DNA of 64,000 bases from contig NZ_AUGN01000001.1 in NCBI RefSeq assembly GCF_000422685.1, positions 310,001 to 374,000 of the forward strand, written 5' to 3'. Each line of letters begins with the position of its first letter. The stretch's first letter is position 1. The notes beneath the pieces are model-generated. The model had not been told where the DNA came from and did no database searches. It saw only the letters and a program-made list of their open reading frames with translations. Source of the DNA: Flavobacterium gelidilacus DSM 15343 (GTDB lineage Bacteria > Bacteroidota > Bacteroidia > Flavobacteriales > Flavobacteriaceae). Made by a program: the position numbers and the translations under genes. Positions 25,252-35,026 of the stretch are shown here, piece after piece.

Positions 25252-28200
25252 TTATCTTATCATAGAAAAATGTCCTTTTACTATTCTGCCATTATCAAAT
25301 TCAATAGCATACCAATAATCTGTAGCAGGCAAAGTTTGTCCATTGTAGTTTCCGTCCCAGCCTTTATTTTTTGGATTGAACTGACTTAATAATTTTCCGT
25401 ATCTATCAAAAATACTTGCCTTTAAATTAATAGTAGGATTTAAGTTATTGATATTCCAAACTTCATTATAACCATCACCGTTTGGGGTGAAAAATTTAGG
25501 AATTCCCATTACATAAACCGTTTCATAAATAGTTGAACAACCTTTTAAATCTTGTACAGAAACTATATACACTCCAGGAACTACAGGAGAAAAAATAGAA
25601 GATTCTTGATAAGCACCATTATTCAAACTATAAACATAATCACCTAAACCACCTGCGACTATTTCTATGGAATTAGAATTTGATAAATCATTTACTATTA
25701 TATTTTCAATAACAGCCGAATTTGAAGCTATAACAGTAATAGTTCTTGTGCTTGTACAACCGTTTTGACTTTCAACTTTAACGGTGTAAATCCCTGCTGT
25801 GTTTACTATTAATGAGTAATTTGTTTCATTTGGTAACACTACATTATTTAAAAACCAAGTGTAAGTATAATTATTTTGAGTTGATGGGTTTAATAAACCA
25901 GCATCAAGTATTTTAGTAAATGTTGGGTTATCACTACAAATAAGTTCATTGCCTGTAAGATTAATTATAGGGTTAGGATTTACAATCAAAGGAATATAAA
26001 GCGTAGCCTTACAAGTAGTATTTATTGGATTAATAACTTCTACACGTATGTTTTGCGTTCCACTTATAAATGGATTTGGCAATGGACTTGGCAAAGCAAC
26101 ATTATTAACATCAAAATAATTGACTATCATTCCTGTTTGATTTCCAACTATAGTATTTTGAAACGTACTGGTGTTAAAAGGATATAAACCATTTTGTTGT
26201 GCTGGATTTATTTCATCATCACAAACAGTAGTTAGGTTTGTTGGAATTGGAAATGCTTCAGGCAAATCATCAACTATAAATGAAATAGTAGTATTATATT
26301 CACATTGTTGACCATAATTATTTTTAACTGTAACATTTATGGTTTGTAAAGAAGTGGAAAATGGATTTGGCAATGGACTTGATAATAAAATACCGTTGCT
26401 GTCAGTGTAGATAACATTTACATTCGTTAATCCATTTAATAAATTACTTTCAACAGACGAAGTGTTAAAACTATAAATTCCATCTTGGTCATCATCACAA
26501 TGTTTAATAGTTTGAGGTTGCACTATTGGAATAGGCTCAACCGTCAAAGTAATATGATGTCCCAAACCTAAACATTCATTGTTTATTTGACTATCAACAC
26601 GAATATAAATATTTTGCGAATTTGGATAGCCAATATTACTATAATTGCTAATGTTAGCTATTGCATTTTGTTCAGCCAAAGCATCTGCAAGGTTTTTATA
26701 ATAGACAATACTCAATAACTGCCCTGATGGAAATAAGGCTTGAACATCAGCTGTAACACTGCTAAAATCAAAAGATGAAATTCCGTCCGTAATGGAGCCA
26801 GAAGCTAGATTATCACAAGCTGAAAAAGTTTTTTGAAAACTTACTGGAATTGATGTTGTTGAAACAATTAAATTTAAGGACACAACTCTAAAACAATTAT
26901 TGGTATTCTCTACTCTGACAAAAATCTGATCATTACTAACAATTTGATTTATGTAAGAAATAGTATTTGTTATTGGATTTGAATTATTTTGAGCTTCAGA
27001 AAATGTTTCAAAAAAACTAAAAGTTAAACCTGTTGTATTATTGACCAATAATTGATTTGCTTCTGTTAAATTAAAAGCACTAAAACCATCGTTATCATCA
27101 TCACATTGTTTTAAACTTATCGTTGCATTAACAATTGGCAAACTATAAACTTGAATCTCAAATGAAGTAGTTGCAAAACAATTTGTATTTGCTATTGTAC
27201 TAATCTTAACATAAATAGTTTCAATTGAATTTGTATTTACATAATTAGTTGGTGTAGCAATTAAGTTTATAAATCCACTATCTGTATAATACGAAACATC
27301 AAATTCAGCACTAGACTGACCATTTAAAATAGCAGATTGGTTTTGCGTTAAATCAAAAACTACTTTTCCATCAGCATTAGTTCCAAAACTTGTATTATCA
27401 CATAAACGGATTGCTTGTAATGGAGAAGTTGGTGCAACAGCCGTTTTAAATACTTGAATGGTAAAATTGGTTATAGCTTTACAATTACTATTAGCAACAT
27501 TATAAACTTCTGCCACAATAGTTTGTTGCCCAAAAGCAATTGAATTAGTATAAGTTGTTGGAGTAGTAATTACAGTATTAGAAGCATAATCTGTTGCATT
27601 TGCAAAATATCTAATTCCATATTGAGTAGCAGATTGCCCGTTTAAAATAGCTGATTGATTTTGGGTTAAATCAATTGATGCAAAACCATCGTTATTGGTA
27701 TCACAAATTTTTATTTCACTAGGTTGAGTGGCTGTTGGAACTTCTGAAATAATAATATCTCGTGTATTTGTACCTACACCACTTGGACTTGTTGCTACTA
27801 CACTAACGGTATATGTACCAGCAGTTGCATAACTATGTGATGGGTTTAAAAGAGTAGAAGAAGCTCCATCACCAAAATTCCAAGTTGTACTTGTTACAGC
27901 AGAATTATTTAATTGAAAAGAAGTAGATTCTCCAACACAAGCATTTTGTAATTGTATTGTTGGTACAAAGAAAAAAGATTGACTAAAACAAGGTAATCCT
28001 AATCGACAATTTTTTCCATTTAAACTAACGCTAAATAATTGTAAATCACATCCTAGTCCTAGTGTATCAGGATTGTTTATTACACTTAAACTCATATTAT
28101 TTTCAATAGCGACATAAATCTTAAAATCTGGCCCCATTTGCAGTTGACCTACATTAAACCCACCATTAATTAAAGTTAGCTGGGAGTTTGGAATATTACT

Positions 28201-29052
28201 TGCTGTTAAGTCATATTGGTATAGTTTTCCAGTGTAAGCATTACTTGCATATAATACTTCTTCATTAGGTGAAAACTCTATACCATATAATTCACCACCT
28301 TCTTCACTTAATGTAATAGGGTTTGAAATAATGCCTGTAGCGTTTTCAAAATCAAATAATTGTAAAAAATCTGAAGTACTTGTCATGGCTAATTTAGTGC
28401 CACTTGGAGAAACTTTAGTTACACCTGCAGCTTGAAAACCAGCTCCTTGAACAGGCAAACCTACACTAGAATATACTGGTGTAGCACTTAAACCAGTAGA
28501 TGATAATAAATAAACTCTAAAAGTATTGGAATTCCATTCATGCGAAATTATCCAATAATCTAATCCGTTTGCGTGTTTTGTTATAGATATATTTTCAATG
28601 GTTGGTGTAAAAACTACAACGTTTTTATTTGAGGTTACAGCTCCATTTCCACCATCCAAAGTCATATCCACAATAGAATATCTAAATCCATCAGGATTAT
28701 GTTCATTTGTTGTCGTAAAAATATAAAATAGGTTTCCAGAACCAGGTTTTGGAACAATGGTAGCCGATTGAGCAGATGAAACATGTCCTAAAAGGCCAGC
28801 ACCATTAACCATTATTTGATGGTTTTTGTTATACACAGTTACTCCATCAGTGTAAAATAATAACTGTCCTAAATTTGTACTCAAAACAGCACAGCCTTCT
28901 CTTGTACTTAGTTGCCCATTAGTTAACGCGACAGGACTACCACTACTAAAATTTATACCAGCATTATCCCCAAAATACCAAATGTTGGCTTCTCCTTGCG
29001 AAAAAGAAGCCAATGAGTATAGAAAAGCTATTAAATAAAATAGGTTTCTCAT
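25252..29052 (-). CDS. Large surface protein, PKD domain and type IX (type B) sorting domain
   Basis: Encodes 1266 residues. A signal peptide (1-19, ending ASFSQG) precedes a beta-propeller-like part (20-350) and a PKD domain (about 365-445: TTWNFGDGASSTLLNPSHSY). About six modules of 90-130 residues follow, each opening with a calcium-site-like core (ICDTNNDGFASIDL, QCDDDNDGFSAFNL, HCDDDQDGIYSFN); two of them carry the same LTQNQSAILNGQS. The last 85 residues (FFTPNGDGYNEVWNI to GRIVKGHFSMIR) are the gliding-associated type B type IX sorting domain. It is probably a surface adhesin. The downstream barrel protein at 29094 lies 41 bases before it on the same strand, an arrangement common for type B substrates and PorP-like partners. 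Confidence 0.88.
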   Translation of the reverse strand: MRNLFYLIAFLYSLASFSQGEANIWYFGDNAGINFSSGSPVALTNGQLSTREGCAVLSTNLGQLLFYTDGVTVYNKNHQIMVNGAGLLGHVSSAQSATIVPKPGSGNLFYIFTTTNEHNPDGFRYSIVDMTLDGGNGAVTSNKNVVVFTPTIENISITKHANGLDYWIISHEWNSNTFRVYLLSSTGLSATPVYSSVGLPVQGAGFQAAGVTKVSPSGTKLAMTSTSDFLQLFDFENATGIISNPITLSEEGGELYGIEFSPNEEVLYASNAYTGKLYQYDLTASNIPNSQLTLINGGFNVGQLQMGPDFKIYVAIENNMSLSVINNPDTLGLGCDLQLFSVSLNGKNCRLGLPCFSQSFFFVPTIQLQNACVGESTSFQLNNSAVTSTTWNFGDGASSTLLNPSHSYATAGTYTVSVVATSPSGVGTNTRDIIISEVPTATQPSEIKICDTNNDGFASIDLTQNQSAILNGQSATQYGIRYFANATDYASNTVITTPTTYTNSIAFGQQTIVAEVYNVANSNCKAITNFTIQVFKTAVAPTSPLQAIRLCDNTSFGTNADGKVVFDLTQNQSAILNGQSSAEFDVSYYTDSGFINLIATPTNYVNTNSIETIYVKISTIANTNCFATTSFEIQVYSLPIVNATISLKQCDDDNDGFSAFNLTEANQLLVNNTTGLTFSFFETFSEAQNNSNPITNTISYINQIVSNDQIFVRVENTNNCFRVVSLNLIVSTTSIPVSFQKTFSACDNLASGSITDGISSFDFSSVTADVQALFPSGQLLSIVYYKNLADALAEQNAIANISNYSNIGYPNSQNIYIRVDSQINNECLGLGHHITLTVEPIPIVQPQTIKHCDDDQDGIYSFNTSSVESNLLNGLTNVNVIYTDSNGILLSSPLPNPFSTSLQTINVTVKNNYGQQCEYNTTISFIVDDLPEAFPIPTNLTTVCDDEINPAQQNGLYPFNTSTFQNTIVGNQTGMIVNYFDVNNVALPSPLPNPFISGTQNIRVEVINPINTTCKATLYIPLIVNPNPIINLTGNELICSDNPTFTKILDAGLLNPSTQNNYTYTWFLNNVVLPNETNYSLIVNTAGIYTVKVESQNGCTSTRTITVIASNSAVIENIIVNDLSNSNSIEIVAGGLGDYVYSLNNGAYQESSIFSPVVPGVYIVSVQDLKGCSTIYETVYVMGIPKFFTPNGDGYNEVWNINNLNPTINLKASIFDRYGKLLSQFNPKNKGWDGNYNGQTLPATDYWYAIEFDNGRIVKGHFSMIR

Positions 29053-29093
29053 ATAACAAAACTCTTTTTTTTTTAAAACTAACTAATAAACAA

Positions 29094-29726
29094 CTAATTA
29101 AAAGAATACCCCAAACTTAATTGTAAATTTCTATTTTTTGTTTTTACGCCTTCCAAATCATCTATTTCAGACAAGCCTATATGGTAACGAATGTTTGCAG
29201 AAAGTTGTTGTGTAATGGCATAACCTGCACCCACATTAAAACCAAAAGCTGTTGATTTTAGATCATCTTTTATATCAACATCATTTCTTGTTGTTGTTTC
29301 ATTAGACATTGGATCATAATACTTATTATCCCTTTTGCCAGATAGCAGAAAATCTAATTGTGGTCCTGCTTCTACATAAACTTTTGAAGCAACAGCATAT
29401 TGAAAGTTTAAAGGAAGGTTTATATACGTTAGTTTTACTTTATCATCATAAATATATCCACCATCATCTAAGTACTCTTTATACCCTTGAGTAGAAAATA
29501 GAAGCTCTGGTTGTAATGTAAATTTTTCATCTAATTTAAAATTGGCAAAACCTCCTATGTGTACTCCTATTAATGTAGAAATATCAGTATCAAATGTTCT
29601 ATCTACACTAGCACTTGAAATATTTAAACCTGCTTTTGCACCAAATTTTAGGGTTGAATTTCTATCTTGTGCAGTACTTACTGCAATTGTAGCTAAAAGA
29701 GCTATTGTTAAAATTGTTTTTTTCAT
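29094..29726 (-). CDS. Outer-membrane beta-barrel (porin-family) protein
   Basis: Encodes 210 residues with signal peptide MKKTILTIALLATIAVSTAQ and alternating hydrophobic strands ending in the aromatic-type terminus NLQLSLGYSFN, as outer-membrane barrels do. FGAKAGLNISS near residue 27 and VEAGPQLDFLLSG near 120 are typical of the OMP_b-brl_2 family. It is transcribed just ahead of the large type B type IX substrate and may anchor or assist it, though it is shorter than true PorP/SprF proteins. Confidence 0.85.
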   Translation of the reverse strand: MKKTILTIALLATIAVSTAQDRNSTLKFGAKAGLNISSASVDRTFDTDISTLIGVHIGGFANFKLDEKFTLQPELLFSTQGYKEYLDDGGYIYDDKVKLTYINLPLNFQYAVASKVYVEAGPQLDFLLSGKRDNKYYDPMSNETTTRNDVDIKDDLKSTAFGFNVGAGYAITQQLSANIRYHIGLSEIDDLEGVKTKNRNLQLSLGYSFN

Positions 29727-29907
29727 GTTGTTTGTGTTCTAATTTTTATATTAATTATATTGTGTTTAATTTTTAATTACAAACGAGATATTATAACCAT
29801 TGCAAACTACCACAGGAATTGATTTATACTAGGGAGAGACGAATATGTTAGTAATACAAGTTATAACAATTGTACAGTATTTTTTAGCATTTATATGTTT
29901 TTTAAAA

Positions 29908-30351
29908 TTATTGTTTGATAAATATAAAACCTTTTACATCTCCAATTGGATTAATAAAATTATTACTAGGAATAACTTCATCATACTCTATTCTCATTCT
30001 TTGACTAGTAAACTCGGTTATTGTACCATCAAAAACATAGTTACAACCTGTTATTTGGTTTTCTAATAAAAAATAATTATCGCATCTATATGTTTCGTAA
30101 TTCTCGCAATTGGTTTTGAATCTATACATGTATATATCTATAAAATCAAAAAAGATATAATCGTTTTGTGTGCTGCATTGATGAGGATAAGGTACAATAG
30201 TACCATCTGGACGAATTATTTCGGAAAATGTCCAATTTCCATAGACATTATTTTTAGTAATAGCTAAATTGCCATTATTGTCATCGTCTTTTTTGCTACA
30301 TGCTGTTATAACTAGTAGCAGTAAACTTAGTGTTAAAATTATTTTTTTCAT
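29908..30351 (-). CDS. Lipocalin-like lipoprotein
   Basis: Encodes 147 residues with a lipobox VITACS. The mature part begins KKDDDNNGN, then VYGNWTFSEIIRPDG, a start common to lipocalin-like lipoproteins of Bacteroidota, followed by short strands. Four Cys residues in the middle (QCST, NCENYETYRC, TGCNY) may form disulfides. No function can be assigned. Confidence 0.65.
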   Translation of the reverse strand: MKKIILTLSLLLLVITACSKKDDDNNGNLAITKNNVYGNWTFSEIIRPDGTIVPYPHQCSTQNDYIFFDFIDIYMYRFKTNCENYETYRCDNYFLLENQITGCNYVFDGTITEFTSQRMRIEYDEVIPSNNFINPIGDVKGFIFIKQ

Positions 30352-30716
30352 ATTATTAGTTAAATTAATAACGTTTTAAAAATCTTCCATTGATAGTTAT
30401 AAACAACCTTAACTGTAATTGCTTATGAAAACAAATATAATATTAAATTTCTTAATAAAACAACCAATACTTCTTCTAAATCTCTTATATTTTATTCATT
30501 TTTTTTCAACCTCTTTACTTAACTTTTAGCTTATTCAGAGAAATATATGATTTAAAGATGTATCAAATAAATAAAATCTCTCTTATTATAAAAATACACA
30601 AAAATTTTATACAATTTTTAATATATTCATCGTTGTATAAATACTAACTTGCCGTCAAATTTAAGAAATTACATAATAATTAAGCACCGAAAGATGTTGC
30701 TATAAAATCAGCATAT
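30352..30716. other. Divergent intergenic region between lipoprotein and porX
   Basis: A minus-strand promoter fits the lipoprotein: CAAATATA at 30432-30439 reads TATATTTG, and a TTG (CAA at 30461) stands 21 bases behind it. On the porX side I see no full promoter match; CGTCAAA at 30653 lacks the GCAAGAA partner seen in the ECF island. No ORF or repeat of note is present. Confidence 0.5.
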
Positions 30717-32273
30717 ATGAACAAAATAAAAATCCTTTGGGTTGATGATGAAATAGATTTATTAAAACCACACATATTATTCCTTGAAAAGAAAAACTAC
30801 GATGTTACAACTTGTAATAACGGACAAGACGCTATAGATTTGTTTGAAGAATCTAACTTTGATATAGTCTTTTTAGATGAAAACATGCCAGGTTTAAGTG
30901 GATTGGAAACACTTTCAGAAATGAAAGAGAAAAAATCTTCTGTCCCAATGATTATGATTACCAAAAGTGAAGAAGAGTATATCATGGAAGAAGCAATTGG
31001 TTCTAAAATTGCAGATTATTTGATTAAACCAGTAAATCCAAATCAGATTTTATTGAGTTTGAAGAAGAATTTAGACCATTCACGATTAGTTTCAGATAAA
31101 ACTACTTTAGATTATCAAAAGGAATTCAGAAAAATAGCAATGGATATGGCTTCGGTCAATTCTTTTGAAGATTGGGTGGAAATGTATAAACGTCTAGTTT
31201 TTTGGGAATTAGAGCTTGAAAATATTGAGTCACAAAGTATGATTGAAATATTAGAAAGTCAAAAAGCAGAAGCTAACATGCAATTTGGTAAATTCATTGA
31301 ACGTAATTATGAAGATTGGTTTACAAATACCAAAGACAAACCTTTTTTATCCCATGAAATCTTTGGTGAATTAGTAGCTCCAGAAATCAGAAAGAAAGAG
31401 AAACCAATTCTTTTTATTGTAATTGATAATCTTCGTTATGATCAATGGAAAGCTTTTGAAAGTATAGTTAATAATCATTATAAATTAGAAAAAGAAGTAA
31501 GCTACTACTCTATTTTACCTACAGCTACTCAATACGCTCGTAATGCTATTTTTAGTGGTTTAACTCCTTTAGATATGGAGAAAAAATTCCCGCAATATTG
31601 GAAAAACGATGTTGATGAAGGAGGAAAAAACTTGCATGAGGCTGACTTTTTATCAGAACAATTAAAACGTCTAGGATTAAATATCAAGCAAGAATATTAT
31701 AAAATTACAAATTTCAGAGATGGTAAAAAGTTGGCAGAGAATTTCAAAGGATTAAAAGATAATGATTTAACGACTATTGTTTACAATTTTGTCGATATGC
31801 TTTCACATTCTAAAACAGAAATGGATGTAGTAAAAGAATTGGCCTCAAATGATAAAGCTTATCGTTCATTAACTCTGAGCTGGTTTAAGAACTCTCCTCT
31901 ATTAGAAATGATTCAGCAAGCACAACAAATGGGCTTTAAATTAATTTTGACAACAGATCACGGAACAATAAACTGTAAAAATCCATCAAAAGTTATTGGT
32001 GATAAAAACACTAGTTTAAACCTTCGTTATAAAACTGGCAGAAGTCTTACTTATGAAGATAAAGACGTTTATGCCGTAAAAGATCCTAAAAAAGTCGGTT
32101 TACCTACAATTAATATGAGTAGTTCTTATATTTTTGCTAAGAATGACTTATTTTTGGCTTATGTAAATAACTTCAATCATTATGTAAGTTATTACAGAAA
32201 TACTTACCAGCATGGAGGAATCTCTTTAGAAGAAATGATTATTCCATTTTTGGTGTTTGAGCCAAGAAGTTAA
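30717..32273 (+). CDS. porX: PorX, type IX secretion response regulator with PglZ phosphatase domain
   Basis: Encodes 518 residues. Residues 1-120 are a receiver with the phosphoacceptor Asp in DIVFLDENMP near 54 and the conserved Lys in DYLIKPVNP near 104. A helical linker leads to a PglZ/alkaline-phosphatase-type domain with LFIVIDNLRYDQW near 236, the Thr nucleophile region PTATQYARN near 271 and TTDHGTI near 420. This is the PorX architecture; PorX is a zinc-dependent phosphodiesterase that controls type IX secretion with PorY and an ECF sigma factor. It lacks a DNA-binding domain. TsaE follows after 28 bases. Confidence 0.95.
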   Translation: MNKIKILWVDDEIDLLKPHILFLEKKNYDVTTCNNGQDAIDLFEESNFDIVFLDENMPGLSGLETLSEMKEKKSSVPMIMITKSEEEYIMEEAIGSKIADYLIKPVNPNQILLSLKKNLDHSRLVSDKTTLDYQKEFRKIAMDMASVNSFEDWVEMYKRLVFWELELENIESQSMIEILESQKAEANMQFGKFIERNYEDWFTNTKDKPFLSHEIFGELVAPEIRKKEKPILFIVIDNLRYDQWKAFESIVNNHYKLEKEVSYYSILPTATQYARNAIFSGLTPLDMEKKFPQYWKNDVDEGGKNLHEADFLSEQLKRLGLNIKQEYYKITNFRDGKKLAENFKGLKDNDLTTIVYNFVDMLSHSKTEMDVVKELASNDKAYRSLTLSWFKNSPLLEMIQQAQQMGFKLILTTDHGTINCKNPSKVIGDKNTSLNLRYKTGRSLTYEDKDVYAVKDPKKVGLPTINMSSSYIFAKNDLFLAYVNNFNHYVSYYRNTYQHGGISLEEMIIPFLVFEPRS

Positions 32274-32301
32274 TTTTTAATTGATTATAAATAAATTTTA
32301 A

Positions 32302-32715
32302 ATGGAAATCACTTTTTCATTAGATGAAATACAGCAAGTTGCCCAAAAAATACTTTCAACACCAGGTTTAAAGAAAGTTATAACTTTTGATGCTTTAATG
32401 GGAGTTGGTAAAACAACTTTAATAAAAGCTTTAGTTAAAGAATTGGATGTATCTGATAATAGCAGTAGCCCAACTTTTTCTATAGTTAACGAATATCGCA
32501 CTACAACATTAGAACCTATTTATCATTTTGATTTATATCGATTAAACAATGAAATTGAAGGATATGATATGGGTTTAGATGAATATTTTTATTCAGGAAA
32601 TTGGTGTTTTATTGAATGGCCAGAAAAAACACCAAACCTTATTCCAATTGATCACGCAAGAATTATTATGAAAGAAATTGAAAATGGTAAACGCCAATTA
32701 ATTTTAATTAACTAA
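32302..32715 (+). CDS. tsaE: tRNA t6A synthesis ATPase TsaE
   Basis: Encodes 137 residues with Walker A GVGKTTLIKAL near 35, SSPTFSIVNEY near 57 and the FIEWPEK motif near 108. TsaE works with TsaB, TsaC and TsaD to make N6-threonylcarbamoyladenosine at position 37 of tRNAs that read ANN codons. The short length is normal. It is placed between porX and alanine dehydrogenase, as in many Flavobacteriia. Confidence 0.95.
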   Translation: MEITFSLDEIQQVAQKILSTPGLKKVITFDALMGVGKTTLIKALVKELDVSDNSSSPTFSIVNEYRTTTLEPIYHFDLYRLNNEIEGYDMGLDEYFYSGNWCFIEWPEKTPNLIPIDHARIIMKEIENGKRQLILIN

Positions 32716-32793
32716 ACCTCTTTATTTTATTCAAAAACAATTTTTTTAATTATTGAAAAAAATAAGTAACTTGGCACAACTTAACTAAAAACT

Positions 32794-33990
32794 ATGGCAT
32801 CATTTTCCCCCTTTTCTAAAATGCAACTAATGCCTCAAGAAGAAAAGCTTGAAGTTGCAAGACATAAAAGTGAATTATTTATTGGATTACCAAAAGAAAT
32901 CTCTTACCAAGAACGTAGAATTTGTTTAACTCCTGATGCTGTAAGTTCATTAGTTGATCAAGGCCATAGAGTTATGATTGAATCTGGAGCTGGAGAAAGC
33001 TCAAGTTTTACTGATTTAGAATACAGTAAAGCTGGTGCAGAAGTTACAAAAGACACTAAAAAAGTATTTAGCTGTCCAATGATTCTTAAGGTTGAACCAC
33101 CTACAATTGATGAAATTGACTTAATAAATCCACAAACAATTGTTCTTTCTGCTATCCAATTAAAAACCCAAAAGAAAGCCTATTTTGAAGCTTTGGCACA
33201 TAAAAGAATTACTGCTTTAGCCTATGAATTCATAAAAGATGAAGATGGCTCATATCCAGCTGTAAAATCACTTTCTGAAATTGCTGGAACTGCTTCAATA
33301 TTAATTGCAGCTGAATTAATGATTAATGAAAATATTGGCAAAGGACTTTTATTAGGAAATATAACTGGTGTTCCTCCAACTGAAGTAGTAATTCTTGGTG
33401 CTGGAACTGTAGCGGAATTTGCAGCCAGAACTGCAATCGGACTTGGTGCAAATGTAAAAGTGTTTGATAATTCTATTACTAAATTAAGAAGACTTCAAAG
33501 CTTATTAAATCAACGCATATTTACTTCAACTATACAAGATAAATCTCTAATTAAAGCTCTCCGAAGATGTGATGTTGCAATTGGTGCTATGAGAGGAAAA
33601 AACAGAACACCAATTGTTGTTACTGAGGCTATGGTAGAAAACATGAAAAGAGGTGCTGTAATCGTTGATGTGAGTATCGATTCAGGTGGGAGTTTTGAAA
33701 CTTCAGAAGTAACAACACATGAAAAACCAACTTTCATCAAGAATAATGTTATTCATTATTGTGTCCCAAATATTCCTTCTAGATATTCAAAGACAGCTTC
33801 TTTATCAATAAGCAACATCATAACTCCATTCTTATTACAAATTGCAGAAGATGGTGGATTAGAAAGCGCTATTAGATGCAATAGAGGTTTGAAAAATGGT
33901 GTTTACTTCTATCACGGTTTATTAACCAACAAATCAATAGCTGATTGGTTTAATATTGAATATAGAGATATTAATTTGATTGTTTTTTAG
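32794..33990 (+). CDS. ald: Alanine dehydrogenase
   Basis: Encodes 398 residues. The N-terminus carries a family-specific extension of about 28 residues before GLPKEISYQERRICLTPDAV. The NAD site is VVILGAGTVAEFAART near 196, and VVDVSIDSGGSFET near 290 is conserved. The enzyme interconverts alanine and pyruvate with NAD. The end, NGVYFYHGLLTNKSIADWF, is the Bacteroidota form. Confidence 0.92.
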   Translation: MASFSPFSKMQLMPQEEKLEVARHKSELFIGLPKEISYQERRICLTPDAVSSLVDQGHRVMIESGAGESSSFTDLEYSKAGAEVTKDTKKVFSCPMILKVEPPTIDEIDLINPQTIVLSAIQLKTQKKAYFEALAHKRITALAYEFIKDEDGSYPAVKSLSEIAGTASILIAAELMINENIGKGLLLGNITGVPPTEVVILGAGTVAEFAARTAIGLGANVKVFDNSITKLRRLQSLLNQRIFTSTIQDKSLIKALRRCDVAIGAMRGKNRTPIVVTEAMVENMKRGAVIVDVSIDSGGSFETSEVTTHEKPTFIKNNVIHYCVPNIPSRYSKTASLSISNIITPFLLQIAEDGGLESAIRCNRGLKNGVYFYHGLLTNKSIADWFNIEYRDINLIVF

Positions 33991-34068
33991 AGTTAAAAAT
34001 AAAATTTAAAATTATTTAGATATTTTTAGAATTATTAGAAAATTACTCGCAAAAAAAAATCTTAATTA

Positions 34069-34437
34069 ATGAAATCTAAACTTGATATAACAGAATTTAG
34101 AGATAGACTAAAAAATAATACAAAAATTGGATTACCTCACTTGCAAATGACACTTGGCCTTTTTTCTATATTTTTTTATAGCTCAAAAATTTTTTATGGA
34201 AAATTTAATGATTCAACTTTTCAACTTACAATAAATTATAATTTTACTTTCCCTAATTATATAATTAAAGGAAAGTATCAAAACATTAATAATGAGCTAA
34301 AATTAAATTACAGTGTTCAACCTATAAATAAAATTGGAATTGTTTTGTTTAAAATTTTTCCTGTTGTGGCAATAATTATTGGTAATTGTTTTTTCTATTT
34401 TAATTATAAAAAAACATACCAAATTTTACATACATAA
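34069..34437 (+). CDS. Small two-helix membrane protein of unknown function
   Basis: Encodes 122 residues with one hydrophobic segment near 23-40 (LQMTLGLFSIFFYSSKIF) and another near 94-112 (IGIVLFKIFPVVAIIIGNCFF), with a strand-rich stretch between them. No family is recognised. Base and codon use look like the neighbours. A perfect AT-rich inverted repeat lies downstream at 34518. Confidence 0.5.
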   Translation: MKSKLDITEFRDRLKNNTKIGLPHLQMTLGLFSIFFYSSKIFYGKFNDSTFQLTINYNFTFPNYIIKGKYQNINNELKLNYSVQPINKIGIVLFKIFPVVAIIIGNCFFYFNYKKTYQILHT

Positions 34438-34517
34438 TATTTAATTTATTAATAGTTTTTACTTTTTTTTACTCAAGATGGAGTTTAAAAAGAGAAAATA
34501 AAAAATTGATAAAAAGG

Positions 34518-34548
34518 TTTAATAAACTATTTGAAATAGTTTATTAAA
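34518..34548. repeat. Perfect 15-bp inverted repeat, one-base centre
   Basis: TTTAATAAACTATTT at 34518-34532 and AAATAGTTTATTAAA at 34534-34548 are exact complements around a single G. It is all A/T except a few positions, and no T run follows. It could be a weak transcription stop or a binding site. Confidence 0.7.
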
Positions 34549-34627
34549 AATTACTTGCAACAAAATTTTTACTAAAAAAAATATTCTTTCAAATAAAAGA
34601 AATAAAAAGAGAACCACAACATATAAC

Positions 34628-34659
34628 AAAAAAGCCTTGCATTTGCAAGGCTTTTTTTT
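34628..34659 (-). terminator. Terminator of the tRNA operon
   Basis: AAAAAAGCCTTGCA and TGCAAGGCTTTTTT form a stem of about 14 bp with a 2-base centre, immediately downstream of tRNA-Arg on the minus strand. A/T flanks make it usable in both directions. Confidence 0.88.
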
Positions 34660-34660
34660 G

Positions 34661-34734
34661 TGATCGCGCCAGGATTCGAACCTGGGACCTACTCATTAGA
34701 AGTGAGTTGCTCTATCCAGCTGAGCTACGCAACC
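34661..34734 (-). tRNA. tRNA-Arg (anticodon TCT)
   Basis: A 74-base cloverleaf on the minus strand. The acceptor stem pairs GGTTGCG with CGCGATC; the anticodon loop is CTTCTAA, giving TCT for AGA codons; the T arm holds GGTTCGAATCC. CCA is not encoded. It is the last of three tRNA genes transcribed together. Confidence 0.96.
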
Positions 34735-34772
34735 ATTATTTTTTAATCTTATGAAGTGTTTAACTTCTTTTG

Positions 34773-34847
34773 TCGGGGTGGCAGGATTCGAACCTGCGAC
34801 CTCCTGCTCCCAAAGCAGGCGCGATGACCGGGCTACGCTACACCCCG
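34773..34847 (-). tRNA. tRNA-Pro (anticodon TGG)
   Basis: A 75-base cloverleaf with acceptor CGGGGTG/CACCCCG, anticodon loop TTTGGGA giving TGG, and T loop GGTTCGAATCC. CCA is not encoded. Confidence 0.96.
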
Positions 34848-34865
34848 AGGTGTGAAAAAAATAAG

Positions 34866-34952
34866 CGGAGAGTAAGGGATTCGAACCCTTGGTACAGTTT
34901 CCCATACGCTTGTTTAGCAAACAAGTCCTTTCGGCCACTCAGGCAACTCTCC
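34866..34952 (-). tRNA. tRNA-Ser (anticodon GCT)
   Basis: An 87-base class II tRNA with a long variable arm. The acceptor stem pairs GGAGAGT with ACTCTCC, the anticodon loop TTGCTAA gives GCT for AGC/AGT codons, and the T arm holds GGGTTCGAATCCC. It is the first gene of the tRNA operon. Confidence 0.96.
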
Positions 34953-34995
34953 AATCTTCTATATTATATATAAGAACTTATCTTTTTAGCGGTTG

Positions 34996-35026
34996 CAAAT
35001 CTAGGATTTACTTCTTATTATTGCAA
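34996..35026 (-). promoter_or_regulatory. Promoter of the tRNA operon
   Basis: On the minus strand TTG (35026-35024) is followed after 20 bases by TAGATTTG (35003-34996), a full -33/-7 match for the Bacteroidota housekeeping sigma, 43 bases before tRNA-Ser. Confidence 0.75.

Noticed and set aside
29845..30066. 73-residue plus-strand frame over the lipocalin-like gene
   Set aside because: It lies mostly antisense to a lipoprotein gene with a clear signal peptide, and its composition is of low-complexity shadow type.
30651..30660. CGTCAAA upstream of porX as a fifth ECF promoter
   Set aside because: The bases 14 positions upstream do not resemble GCAAGAA, so it fails the pattern kept by the other four.
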